Assembly: GCA_902728285.1 (NCBI GenBank)
Contig: CACVBU010000096.1
Span: forward strand, 179,937 to 243,936
From: Clytia hemisphaerica
Taxonomy: Eukaryota > Cnidaria > Hydrozoa > Leptothecata > Clytiidae
DNA: 64,000 bases
Direction: 5' to 3'
How positions within the stretch are numbered: position 1 is the first letter of the stretch; every line of letters begins with the position of its first letter. A model generated the notes under the pieces. It was not told where the DNA came from, ran no database searches, and worked only from the letters and a program-made list of their open reading frames with translations. Both the position numbers and the translations under genes were made by a program. Of this stretch, positions 48,036 to 58,785 are shown one piece after another.

Positions 48036-49261
48036 AATTTCACTTGAACTGCTGCAGTATAGCTTTCCCTCTCATACTATTATAGCGCATTGATGCGCTC
48101 ACTTCATGCCTACTTTCTTATATGCCCTTGTACTTACGATGAGTAAAATCGGAAAGATAAAATATGCTGATTCAGCATAAAATACATTATCCAATCAGAT
48201 GTCTATGGTGGCCAAGCGTTGTAATAGTGAAATTCAGAAAATTTTGAAAAAACCTAAAAAAAAATAAAAAAAGATAAAAAATAAATAAAAAAATATAATA
48301 AAAAAAAAAATTTTAATTTTAAAAAAAAATTTAGAAAATTATTTTTCGCGTGGCCGAGCGTTGTAATAACGGCAAGAATCCCATCTCCGTGGCCGAGGAT
48401 TGTAAAAGCGAAAAAAATTTAAAAAATTTTTTGAAAAAAAAAATTTGCGCGTGGCCAAGCATTGTAATAAGGGCAAATTTCCAACCCCTTAAATTTAGCC
48501 ATTACCAATGCGAACGGCGTAGGAGCCATACTACATAATTCCTACAATATCAGTGCTGTCCTGTCTGGTATGTGTTAGTTTGTTGGTTGGTTGGTATTCG
48601 TGGTATGTGTGGATGTACAAACTTTGAACTTTGAGATTGTATTCAACTAACATCAACTGCAATGTGGTTGCGAAATTGAAATCCTCCCAGTACAAGTTCT
48701 CCGACAACATTCACACGTTCAAAGATATGATTTTGCGTACAGAGTAGTCCTTCTTTTGTCATGTCAACACCCTTGATGTATTGTTCTCTATTCTAAAGAT
48801 CTTGTTTATTCAGAAGCTCTCCATATGTGTCAAAACTTTAAATTTTCATCTTATGCATGTATTCTAGCTCTTTCTTCTGTCATAAAGACACAAATGTTAC
48901 TCCTATGTTACTCTTTTTGATCCAGTGATTTTTCCTCGTCATTTTTATGAAGAGCTTTACAAACCTAATTATCTGAACTGGTATGACATAATGTTTTGTC
49001 GAGAGAGTTTTTGTGAGAAGGGTAAACTGAATCATTTTGTTCCCCTAGTTTCAAAGTAGGGTAAAAAAGGGAACCAAAAGAGGTCACCCAGATCCTCAAG
49101 TTCCACTCAAGTTAATAAAATCTCTTTTCCTCCTGTCCCTAAGAAACCACAATCTGCTTCTTTAAAGTCTTCAAAAATATAGCTACATCAACAAAACCAC
49201 GATGTAAGAAGAATTCTCCTTTCCAGGTAAATACCATTTTTGACACGTATTCGTTTAAAGC
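48036..49261. other. Non-coding, with A-rich tract and short GTGGCCGAGC repeats
   Basis: 48240-48350 and 48400-48445 are very A-rich. Four copies of a GTGGCC(G/A)AGCGTTGTAAT-like word occur at about 48209, 48350, 48391 and 48452; the word resembles a pol III box A but no box B follows. From about 49055 the frame KKGNQKRSPRSSSSTQ may be the N-terminal leader of the transposase-like remnant that follows. Confidence 0.4.
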
Positions 49262-49905
49262 TTGTCAAATAGCTCCTTCTTCTTCGTCAAATATTGTTAC
49301 TTCCTCGTGTGCTTATTCCCTAAACATGGAACTTCTTCTTTTAACCCAAAATATTTAAAAAATGATTCTACTTGGGCTAGATATTCTAAAAGTCAAGGTG
49401 GTGTATTTTGCTTGCCTTGTTCATTATTTGCTCATACCCGTGGTACATTAACATCACAAACAAATTTTGTTTCTCAATGTGTTGTTCCAGGAAAATCTTT
49501 TTCTGGTGCTTTCAAGCCATTTAGGTGAAAATAAACCTCAACATTGTGATAGGAGAAATTATACTGATGAATCTCTCCATTTACGGTGTCAAAGTATTAT
49601 GTGTGCCTTTTTAAATTGCTTTGAGGGTGGAAAACCAAGAGATGTTGATGTTCTTATTGATAGGGATAATTTGAAAGCCATCAACAAGGCCAAACTGATT
49701 TTCCCTTTAATAATTGACACCGTTTTTGTTTGTGCTCATATGGGTATTCCTTTGAGAGGCCATCGTGATGATCGTAAGAATTATCCTGAGGCTGGAGAAT
49801 ATTCTGAAAAATCTGGTCTAGGTAATTTTATTGAGTTGATCAATTATGGGATAAGAAGGGGGACAAATATTTAGAGGATCATTACATTCATGGATCCTTC
49901 TAAAA
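49262..49905 (+). pseudogene. hAT/DUF4371-type transposase-like remnant
   Basis: The first frame (49262-49528) contains FNPKYLKNDSTWARYSKSQG and FCLPCSLF, the TTF/zinc-finger-like head seen in DUF4371 proteins related to ZMYM and hAT transposases. A shift near 49520 moves to the frame with NKAKLIFPLIIDTVFVCAHM and IPLRGHRDD, then GNFIELINYGIRRG, characteristic of the DUF4371 region. A second shift in a G run at about 49858 would continue GDKYLEDHYIHG before a stop. The catalytic RNase H-like C-terminal half is absent. This is a decayed 5' part of a transposon or of a domesticated derivative. Confidence 0.65.
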
Positions 49906-50084
49906 CTAGATGGCTCGAAAGAATCAAAGACCTTGAATTATTGAGCTTTTTGAACCTCTTTAGCTTACCCTTGAAGAAATAAAGAACAATGCGAACCGCA
50001 AGTATAACGATCAAACCCGAAAAGATGCTTTCTCTTTTTTTAAAGCTATTGACTCATTTGATTTTATTGTCAACAAGTCTTCAT

Positions 50085-50359
50085 TCGCAAATGAGAAGTA
50101 CGAAAAGGAGACAGAACTTTCTAAGGAAATTTGGAAGTTGAAACGTAAAAACTGACACTCAAAGATTACTTGGAAAACAATCCGTCGTTGTCCGCACTTC
50201 AACCGTGCCTCGGTAAAATGTTCACTTTGTCTCAGTGAAAAGTTTGAAATTGCAACATTCAACCAGCCCGACAAGCTGTTGAACTCCAGAAACGAACTGA
50301 TTTCGAAATGCCACCATGTGAACAAGTTCACGCTAAAACAACACGATTCGAAAGACTGA
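50085..50359 (+). pseudogene. Penelope-like element, GIY-YIG-associated C-terminus
   Basis: The frame ETELSKEIWKLKRKN, an in-frame TGA (50152-50154), then ITWKTIRRCPHFN, VKCSLCLSEKFEI and LLNSRNELISKCHHVNKF matches the C-terminal region of GIY-YIG endonuclease-bearing Penelope-like reverse transcriptases in cnidarians (established family pattern). The paired Cys/His residues are in place. Only this tail is recognisable. Confidence 0.7.
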
Positions 50360-50572
50360 CGTCAATTGTTGTCCAAAAGAAGCCAGTACATTGTTCTAAA
50401 CATTCGAATCGAACTTAATAGTTTTTTTAAATTTTATTTTCAACTGATGATCGTCTCCATGGCGTGAAACTATTAGTTTTGAAATAAAACTCATTGACTT
50501 CATTCGACAATAGTAAAAAATTCTTCAAGATATTATGGGAAATATGTATATTATATATAAATAGATCCACCA

Positions 50573-50905
50573 TCGATTGTTTACTCTTTAACTCCTACGA
50601 TTAGAAATAAAATCTTTAATTATAAAGAAACTGTAAATTCCATCAATACAGCAGATTTAGAAACTTTTAGCACCAACCTTCCATCTTGTGAGTGTCACAA
50701 TTCTCCTTTTATTGATCTAGACCATGGTCATATCATGACCGGAGATTAAAGTTTCATAAAAAATAATCATTTGCGAAAATTGATATCCAAGGGACCAAAT
50801 TATCGTGAACCTCGAAATATCAATTGGAATAAATCTAAGAAAAGTTTGAAAATCTCTCATGGATCAAAACACTACCCTCAGCATAATCTCAGCAAAAGCT
50901 GAAAC
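50573..50905 (+). pseudogene. Penelope-like element, N-terminal/RT-proximal fragment
   Basis: The frame reads SIVYSLTPTIRNKIFNYKET, then PSCECHNSPFIDLDHGHIMT, an in-frame TAA (50747-50749), and KLISKGPNYREPRNINWNKS. The C.C....F.D.DHGH..TGD and KGPNYREP blocks are characteristic of the region just before the RT domain in cnidarian Penelope-like elements. It lies ~210 bp after a C-terminal fragment on the same strand, a head-to-tail order typical of these elements. The RT domain itself is missing. Confidence 0.65.
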
Positions 50906-51579
50906 ATCATCACACCCCAATTGCTCGACCGACAATACCAACAAATATGATACAAAACAGACAAAACATTCAAACAAAAAATTATACAAAGAAAAAGAAA
51001 ATGGCAAGATGAAGACAAAGCCTAGTCAGGTGTGGTACCAAGAGTAAGCACTCTCTGGCGCCCGCGAGCCACCCGTCATCTTTACCAAAGAAGAAATAGT
51101 GTTGATCAGACACTATTTCGTACATAAAAAAACAGAGAAGAGGGATTAAAATAAAACAAATTGCAAACAAAAAAGTTTAAAGTTTCTGACCATACAGTGA
51201 AGTACATCAGAAAGAAAGAGAAAAAGTTGAAAGGTTGACCGAGAGCCCGGTTCGGAATCCCGTAACCGAGTGGCCGTACACATTGGAAACGAATTAGGAA
51301 ATGAGACAAACTTAGACACAAACTACAAATATACTGAATAGAGAAAAAGATACAACACATTGAAATATGAAACGACTCTATCGATTAAAAAGAAATGATA
51401 ACTAGTAAATTAGTATAAGAAACAGTGACAAGTCCAAAATCTTTTTGTTGTTTAGTTGTGGAGTAATGAATCTGAAGTAATTCATAATCTTAATTCAAAT
51501 CAGTTTTAGAGGATTTTTACATTAGAATAATGACTTGTTTTATTCAGAGCTTGCGTTTTCATTTTTATAGGATCGAAAA
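50906..51579. other. Non-coding, with possible 5' exon border of the next gene
   Basis: No supported gene. 51236-51285 contains CCCGGTTCGGAATCCCG, a box-B-like word that may be a SINE trace. TTTTTATAG at about 51563-51571 looks like an acceptor just before the start codon of the following gene. Confidence 0.35.
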
Positions 51580-52948
51580 ATGAGTCAAGGAGAGAAAGAT
51601 GTTGTGAAAGCCTTCCACCACCGCCAAAATAGTAAGATGGAAAAGTTCAACGGGTTCTTAGTTGAAAAGGTTGTATTATCCAAAAAGAAAAAGGTTAAAG
51701 CAAAAGATCCACGAAACTTTTTAGAAAAACCTAAAAGAAAGTCTTCATCACCATCACTGTCACCGTCACCCTCGCCTTTGGTGTCAGAATCAGGTTTACG
51801 ACGGTCTTTGTCACCATGGTCACCTTCAAAGTTACCATCACAATCTCGGTCCCCATCACGTTTACGTTCATTGTCATCTTCACCGTCAAGCTCGTTAACA
51901 TTATCATCTTTACTGTCAAGCTCGTGTACATCATCATCTTTACCATCACATCCACGTTCACCGAAAGCGAAACTGCTGGAGACTCCTTCAACTGTGGACA
52001 GGTTATCTCCATTGTCTTCAACAGCTAATTCGCCATCCTTTGGTCAAGAATTATCAAATGTGTCGTTTACTACACCAGTAGCAAAAAGCCCAAGACAACT
52101 GAAATCAAGAAAATCACCAATTGCAAATAACCAGACTGTGGCTGTACAAACATCACCAACAGTTGATTCCGTCATCCAAAGAAATGGCACCCCTGAGTTT
52201 TCAAGACTATTTGGTTCTACTCAATCAACCCCGTTCAATCACAAAAACATGCAAATTGAAGATCTACGTCGTGACATTACCGAATGGAAAGAACAGATGA
52301 GTAATCAATTGACAGAAATCAAATGTCTTTTAACAAATTTGACTTCTCCTCCACGCAAGGACAGCAACGAAGGCGTCATCGATGTTACACAAATGTATAT
52401 CCACACTGATAACTTCGCTCAAAGCTTTCTCGCTCAACTACAACCTGAATTACTGTCAGGTTCACTCAATCAACAACATCAACAAGGAGCGTCAAACCAT
52501 CACCAACAACAATCTTTGAACCATCATCAACAACAGCCGTCACCACACAACAATCAGCAACAACGAGCCTCATACCTTCAGCAAGACTATTCAAATCAGC
52601 TTCCATCATCAAACCAGTCTTCTCAAGAGAGCGATATCAATCATTCGCACACAATATCTAAATCAGAGAAAAAGGATATGATCAAGTTAGCATCTGATCA
52701 CGGACTTGTATTAATCAAAGCCAAATTTTCCATCAGAGAAATTCTAACCTGCAACATCAATGGCCGACAAACCATTCGATCACAGAGTTATATCGTGCAT
52801 TCTCAATGAAGTCGATAGCAAGTACAGAGTTCCAGAATATTTGGAGGAAGATGTGCAAAAGGGCATAACAGCAAAATTAAAGCGTTTTCCACAAAGTCTA
52901 CGGGGAAAACTGACAAAGGAAAATAAACTTCATGAATATTTAGAATAA
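51580..52948 (+). CDS. BEN-like domain protein with a +1 shift near the C-terminus
   Basis: The first frame (51580-52809, 409 codons) has a basic head (VLSKKKKVKAK), a Ser/Pro-rich low-complexity region (~residues 50-130), a helical segment (IEDLRRDITEWKEQMSNQL), and a His/Gln-rich stretch (~300-350). It then enters a conserved-looking domain (LASDHGLVLIKAKFSIREIL, NINGR). That domain continues only in another frame (52760-52948): KPFDHRVISCILNEVDSKY, then VQKGITAKLKRF and GKL. One extra base near 52765 explains the switch. The composite resembles a BEN-type DNA-binding domain (NG...LD.....I...V...Y...), a family of chromatin and transposon-related proteins. Alternatives: a tiny intron, assembly error, or a decayed gene. 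The domain assignment is tentative. Confidence 0.5.
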
Positions 52949-54609
52949 AATTTCAAAATTTTAGACATCTAGTTCCAATAGTGCACCTTAAAGGTTTTAT
53001 TTTCACATGAGTGTTCCCGCTTCATACCAGGAGTCTTTCCGACCAATCTTGCTCCACATTTGTGTCAATTCAATATAAAAACGCTTGTAAATCAAAATTG
53101 ATAAGTGAGCAGAGAATATAACTCTTATTAAAAAACAAAATCTTTAAGTGTACACTTTACTGATCCAGTTGTGTTTATTTAATTTTGCAAGTTTTTTGGT
53201 TAAATTATGCAAAATTAAGCAGAATTAAGTAATGTTAATCTTTTAAAAGATTACAAAATTAAATAAACATCTATACAATAGCTAATTTTGATTTTTTTAC
53301 GATTCATGTCCGTTAAACTATCAGCGAGTCCATTAGTTTGATAGCTTTTATGAACGTTTTGAAAGTTTCGCAACTCACAAAAATTTACACTTACATTTTA
53401 CAATTAGTGTGATGACTGGTCTGTAGCCAACCTTTTTGAATGCCTGATGAACAAAACATCCATCTTCCCTTTAAATAAAGACAAAGGAATTTCAATTACT
53501 TTAGCATTTGAAATGTTTTGCAACTATGAGACTTTTAGGAGATTTTACATTCTTATGAGATGCTACTCGATATACTCGATTTTTTCTTCTTGATGGTTCT
53601 GCAAATGCTCCTTTCTAATATTTGATTGTTTTTTTTTATTTCAATGAAAAAGTTGATTTTTGTTCTGATTTTTAATCGACAAAATATTTATTTACTTTGG
53701 TTAATGATTAGTGAACCAATTATTGCGAAGCGAATGTACATGAGCGAAGCAGTTTTGCTATCGTGTGTGCGTACCTTTAACTTTCCATTCCTTTCAACTC
53801 TCTATAAGGCAGGAGATGGGAAACACGTTTCGAATCTCCGAGTTGCGCGATACCAAAATATAAAGGAGATAAAATACTGATAATATTCCGGGAAACGATA
53901 ACTCAAATTATCTCCGTCATAGAAAATTTGTCGTATACAAATTTAGTGAATCCGTGTATGACTACATGACTCGAAATTCTCGTATTTCCTCAGGTCGCTC
54001 CGCTTTCGCCGCTAAATGCTCATTTTGCCCCAAGAGAACTCCTCTTATTGGTTAGTTTTATGATTCGCGGCAGAAATATCTTTACACTGATTGGTCCTGC
54101 AGAATCGTTGTTATGGTTTCTATTTATCATCAAAATGTTTAATTTCATTCTCTCCGAATTTGGCTGCTGAATCGCAATTCTGACAGTCTGAGAAACTGCT
54201 TGGCTGTTTTTTTGGATTTTCATTGAGTCGTTTACATCATTATTATAAAAGTTTAAACCGTTTTTAAAACTGGTTTTCTTGGCTTTATCTTTAATTGCCA
54301 TCGTTTTTCGTTGACCATTGGTTTGGTTTGGACTTTCAATCAAATCGACATCAAACAAACACAACGCCTGCCCTGCTGCTATTGTTTATTTTTTGGTCAA
54401 CTGGTGGTTGATGGTCTTATTTTCAAATCAGGGAAGTAAATTTTTTAATTGTGTGTGTGCTACACAATACTATTAGTTTTAATATTTGTTCTTGATCTTG
54501 GAGTACTATCCTGCCTCCTTGCTTTTCTTTCTACTAAAGAGACCCATTGTTCTAACTTTTGCCACACGCACCAAATTAATTAGATATTTTTGGGTATCAT
54601 TTTGATAAT
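52949..54609. other. Intergenic region before the USP-Helitron locus
   Basis: AT-rich with no recognisable gene. A minus-strand open frame 54364-54020 (114 codons, Asn/Lys-rich, starting MCLFDVDLIESPNQTNGQRK) is longer than expected by chance in this base composition but matches no family I know. The frame 53626-53880 is hydrophobic and probably chance. The promoter of the USP frame would lie at the right end. Confidence 0.35.
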
Positions 54610-56268
54610 ATGTCGGCTTCTTCAGACAGAATTAGTCCTATAGGACTTACCAATTTCGGCCAAAATGTGTGTTTTTTTAATTCCGTTATTCAAGCATTGT
54701 ATTCAGTCAATGCCTTTCGGAAGTTTGTTTGTCAATTTAAAAATAGTGCTGAAAATGATCCCGTCAAAATTGTGATGAAACACTTATTTACTACTATGAC
54801 ATCCTCTGATGCCCCAGTAGAAACATACCCATTATTGCCATATTTTGAGCTACCAGGTTACGAACATGCAAGGTTTGAACAGTTTGATGCACACGAATGT
54901 CTCCTTCATATTTTGGATAAAATTTCTCCAATAGAAAATGAGCAATCAGTGTTTAAGACTTCAGTTTTACAGTCAATATTATGCAAAAGTTGTCAGAATG
55001 TTTCTGATCAAACAGTGTTTGAACAGACATGTCACATCAAATTTCCCAATAGGGTTGGTAATTCAATAAAGCAAGAGCTGGCCAAGCTAGTAGATGACCC
55101 TTTTGGAGAGCCACTTGATGAATTATATCAGTGCTCTAATTGCTCCGTTCGAACCAATGCTATTATATCTAGAACATTATTTCATATATCTGATTTCCTT
55201 ATTATTACAATGGGTATGTTTCGTTACGATCGTACAACACAGAATTCAAGAAAAGTGGTACCTGATTTAGTAATTGAAGAAAATTTTGAGAATGTTCTTT
55301 TGGGTAATTTGAGTTTACAAGCTGTCATTTTCCATCACGGTGAAACCGCAAATAGTGGTCATTATACATCAGCTGTCAAATATAAAGATACGTGGTATTC
55401 AATTAATGATGATAAAGTTTTTTGTATCAAAAATGCAAACTTCAACTGTAAAGTTAATGATGAGACTGTTCCATATTTATTAATTTATAAAAAATCAAAA
55501 CCACAAAAAATTTCACCATCTTTACCAATTCATAATAGCCCTGTACGCAATTTTACATTTGATAATAACATTTCTAAAGTTGCTTTTTGCTCAAACTCAA
55601 AAACCACCAAAAGTATGGGTGCTACCTCTTTCACAAAAAAAATGGACAGTGTTGATATGCATTTGCAAGAGGAATGTGACATTTACAAAGCTACTTTTTT
55701 ATCACCTCAAAAGAATGAAAGCACCAGCGCAATTAGGAAACGAAGAAAAATTATGCGAAGTGAAATAAAAGTAAAAAAGTTGTGTAAATTTCCAATGAAA
55801 CTGAAAAAGAACTTGCTTGATAGACCAGTCATAAAAATAACGTTCCCAAATAAACCTCAGGGTAAAACACTATTTAAAAATATTGATTTTCAACGCATCG
55901 TTATCCCTTCTGCAACTTTTAAAGATAAAAAATCCTCAAAAGAAACAACATATAAGAACAAATCGAAAACTGGCAAACTTTTAAACAAGAAAAAGATAAA
56001 TCCAGACAGGTTATTAAAAGGTCTTACTCAAAATAATTCAAAATTATCACACACTTCTATGAACATCAATACTAATCGACCACCTTCTGACAACAATAAC
56101 ATTCCATTGAACAATCAGAATGATCATGAGATGAATGAAGAACCACGTGTGAACGAAACAAATATTCAATTGAGTGACCATCATCATGGGCACCTTAACA
56201 TCTATGAAAATAGATTTGTAAAAGAAGCTGTATCGAACTTCATCAAAGGGGAAGATAAGCATTCATAA
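54610..56268 (+). CDS. Ubiquitin-specific protease (C19) domain, N-terminal part of a Helitron replicase
   Basis: USPs cleave ubiquitin from proteins. The Cys box is at residues 12-30 (GLTNFGQNVCFFNSVIQAL, Cys21). A QFDAHECLLHILD box is at 91-103. Zinc-binding pairs are CKSC (125-128) and CSNC (175-178), and the His box HHGETANSGHYTSAV (His251) is followed by WYSINDDKV (third catalytic residue Asn266/Asp267). All expected catalytic residues are present in a compact ~295-residue domain. A basic, disordered linker follows (300-552). ATG at 54610 is the first in-frame start and sits just before the domain. The stop (56266-56268) lies inside the 642-bp insertion, not in the original gene: the ancestral frame continues into the Helitron Rep protein downstream. 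Confidence 0.9.
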   Translation: MSASSDRISPIGLTNFGQNVCFFNSVIQALYSVNAFRKFVCQFKNSAENDPVKIVMKHLFTTMTSSDAPVETYPLLPYFELPGYEHARFEQFDAHECLLHILDKISPIENEQSVFKTSVLQSILCKSCQNVSDQTVFEQTCHIKFPNRVGNSIKQELAKLVDDPFGEPLDELYQCSNCSVRTNAIISRTLFHISDFLIITMGMFRYDRTTQNSRKVVPDLVIEENFENVLLGNLSLQAVIFHHGETANSGHYTSAVKYKDTWYSINDDKVFCIKNANFNCKVNDETVPYLLIYKKSKPQKISPSLPIHNSPVRNFTFDNNISKVAFCSNSKTTKSMGATSFTKKMDSVDMHLQEECDIYKATFLSPQKNESTSAIRKRRKIMRSEIKVKKLCKFPMKLKKNLLDRPVIKITFPNKPQGKTLFKNIDFQRIVIPSATFKDKKSSKETTYKNKSKTGKLLNKKKINPDRLLKGLTQNNSKLSHTSMNINTNRPPSDNNNIPLNNQNDHEMNEEPRVNETNIQLSDHHHGHLNIYENRFVKEAVSNFIKGEDKHS

Positions 56269-56906
56269 GCCTACATTGACATGAAATATATAATCTCAGG
56301 GTCAACGGACTCATTCTCGTCTCCATTTCTTGTCTCCCGCCCACTAATCGCAGTTTCGGGCCAAGGCGTGAAATTATGGTCAGTGGCGGTAGACAAGAGA
56401 CCGCCCGCGACTCTCCCTAGTCCTCTCGTTCCGGTGTTTATTCGACCCAGACCTCGCGTGGTTTCTTCTTCTTCGACCCTGCTCTTCGGTCGTGAGTTTT
56501 CTTCCCCACCTTCCCACCCTTTCACAATTTTCTCGGGTCCCTCCTATGTCGCGGTTGGTCACATGATTGTGACGCCTAGATTCTCTTCCTAGGGCCTATG
56601 TTAGCCTTTGTACTTACGGGGCCTCTGTATTACACATGCCGACCGAGTACCGTATCTGATAGCCTTTGTACTTACGGGGCCTCTGTATCCTGCATGCCGA
56701 CCGAGTACCCACATGTTTAGTCGCCTCTTAGCCTTGGTACTTACGGGGCCTCTGTCATATGCCGACCGCGTACCTTACTTGCCTATAGGAGTGACCCCAA
56801 TATATCCGCCACACTTGTATATAGCAATAAGCCTACATTGACATGAAATATATAATCTCAGGGTCAACGGACTCATTCTCGTCTCCATTTCTTGTCTCCC
56901 GCCCAC
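56265..56906. mobile_element. 642-bp insertion with identical 80-bp terminal direct repeats (TRIM-like)
   Basis: 56265-56344 and 56827-56906 are identical 80-bp direct repeats (ATAAGCCTACATTG...CCCGCCCAC). The element is flanked by a 9-bp direct repeat TAAGCATTC (56256-56264 and 56907-56915). The interior is GC-richer than the host DNA and holds three ~65-bp tandem copies of a GTACTTACGGGGCCTCTGT word followed by GCCGACCG(A/C)GTACC (about 56610, 56670, 56738). There is no coding capacity. The structure is like a terminal-repeat retrotransposon in miniature, but the ends are not TG/CA and the 9-bp duplication is long for an LTR element, so its class is open. Confidence 0.85.
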
Positions 56907-57945
56907 TAAGCATTCTATAGATAGATGTATCACATGCCAAGAAGTCAGGCCAGTATTCTTTTCCCATGTCCCTAAGAAGAAGGCGGATAAGTGGCAAGTA
57001 GAAGATCAAAGATGCATTAGGTGTAAAGATGAATTTAATCAGAAACAAAATCGAAAAAAAAATCATGCGCTACTTTTTTCAGGGATTCATTCACCTCCCA
57101 CTGATTGCTTCTGTGACAATGAGGGAAATCTGTTGCATAATAATCAACACTTTGCCAACACACCCTCTTTTCTCCAAGGCCTTACTTTTGTCGAAACATT
57201 GTTAATTCGCAAAATATCCATTGCAATCTATGTTCATTGTTTAAAGTACGGAATGTTGGCCTCAAAGGGCCATGCAGTTGCCATACCTTCAAATTTAAAA
57301 ATATTCACCAAATTGCCTCAATTACCATCTGAAATTGGCATCATCTTGATAAGAAGTGGTAGCAATAATTCAAAAGCTTACATGGCCTCCCGACACAGGG
57401 TACAAAAAGCTCTTAACGGTTTGGTTTTTGGTATCCCTGCTTTTGGACTGGATAATCCACATCCTGGATATTCTCAATATAAAGGAAAAAATCACATTTC
57501 TGGGAAAATTTTAAAAGGAAAATATTTTTTGCATGAGCCCAATCCATATTATCATGATGTAATTATTGAGCAGAATCGCCTCTTAAACATTCCTGAAGAT
57601 GCTGGAATTATACCAGGGCTTCCAATAGTTTCTGCAAATAAGTTCAATAATGAAAATAAAAATGAAGATAAAGGCCCAGCACCTGGTCAGTTTGAAAAGC
57701 TTGCTGTAGATGAAGAATTAACAACAGCATCAGGGTTTGCAACTCAATTAACAAATTCTGATGCTGATGAAAATGTCAAGAATGCATTGCGTGCATTTCT
57801 GGGTGACAATGCTAATGTTGAAGAAATTCTTGAAGCAGGTCAAGTAGCAGACATAGGAAGGCTGCACCTAAACAAAAGAGAGAAACCTATTCCAGAATTA
57901 TCAACCGATGGTTTTTTCACAATGTGTTATCCTCATATTTTGTAA
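56907..57945 (+). CDS. Helitron replicase: Cys-rich and DUF6570-like segment
   Basis: Directly after the insertion the USP frame resumes with a segment carrying CITC, CIRC and CFCD, a probable zinc-binding module. Then comes a region with FLQGLTFVETLLIRKISIAI, KGHAVAIPSN and LPQLPSEIGIILIRSG, which resembles the DUF6570 region found at the front of many invertebrate Helitron proteins. The end reads TDGFFTMCYPHI, the start of the Helitron_like_N domain, before a 1-base loss in a T run (57935-57938) that produces the stop at 57945. The in-frame TTG at 57133 is not a real start; the true start is the USP ATG upstream. Confidence 0.8.
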
Positions 57946-58785
57946 ATGGGACATGTGATTATACTATTAAAGCTGCAAGAACTTTGAAATATGAAGACTG
58001 GGTACAGCACATATGCTATTGCAATGATAACAGAGTGCCTGCTCACAGATTTCTCAAATTTCACCTAATGAATATCAGTATGCGTAAAAAAGCTTTGGAT
58101 CAAGGTTCCTTCTGTGTCAACCAACAGATCAATGAGAAGCACATCACCAGGGATGAGTTACTTGAACAGTTAGAAAATCAAGATGAGGCAATACCGCGTA
58201 AATTTTTATCATTCAGTGCTAACTTAATTGATACAGCTCCGTATTGGCGTGAACGAAAGCATGAATTGGATTCCTTTTGTTTTTTCATTTTGAAAGAACA
58301 CCAAGTTTATCCTACCTATTTTGATACTTCCAGCTGTGCAGAGCATCACTGGATTCCACTGCATAACATTTTGATAAAGTACCTGTCTCAAATTACTGGA
58401 GATCTTGAAGCTGATCTCCAAGTAAAATTCAAAAGTGACTCAAAGTTTCGACATCAAGTCTTACTTCAAAACCAGCATATTGTTACATCATATTTTCATG
58501 CAAGACATCACAATTACATAAATACAGTATTAAAAGAGCTTTTTCAGTATGAAGAATTTTGGAGTCGATATGAATTCGCCAAATCAAGAGGGCAGATTCA
58601 TTCACACTCCTTATTTTTTTCTAAACAACACTATGATAAAGTCAAAGCTATATTATCTCAAGATAAAAATGACCCAACTGTAAATATTGCCAAAGATCTT
58701 GAAACATGGCTTCAAACAAATGAGATGAATGACACTGGGGGTTTTTTTCTCCTGGGTTTGTATCCTTACACCCTGCAGGAGGTGA
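57936..58785 (+). CDS. Helitron Rep (HUH nickase) domain, N-terminal half
   Basis: The frame continues FVNGTCDYTIKAARTLKYED, with RVPAHRFLKFHLMNISMRKK and YPTYFDTSSCAEHHWIPLH, the Helitron_like_N pattern. The HUH motif appears as RGQIHSHSLFF (about 58588-58617), with His-Ser-His in place of the usual hydrophobic middle residue, a variant I associate with this Helitron branch. This domain nicks the donor strand and joins DNA during rolling-circle transposition. A second 1-base loss in a run of seven T (58742-58748) shifts the frame. The stop at 58862 lies in the wrong frame. Confidence 0.85.

Noticed and set aside
48209..48480. tRNA-like GTGGCCGAGC words as tRNA genes
   Set aside because: Only a box-A-like word repeats; there is no box B or cloverleaf.
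51236..51285. tRNA gene suggested by CCCGGTTCGGAATCCCG
   Set aside because: Box B has an extra base and no matching acceptor stem or box A is placed; at best a SINE trace.
51731..52028. Open frames on other strands/frames inside the Ser/Pro-rich region
   Set aside because: They are products of low-complexity TCA/CCA-rich sequence in the real 51580 frame.
56281..56841. 103- and 77-codon frames in the 642-bp insertion
   Set aside because: They read through the terminal repeat and the internal three-copy repeat, with no domain.
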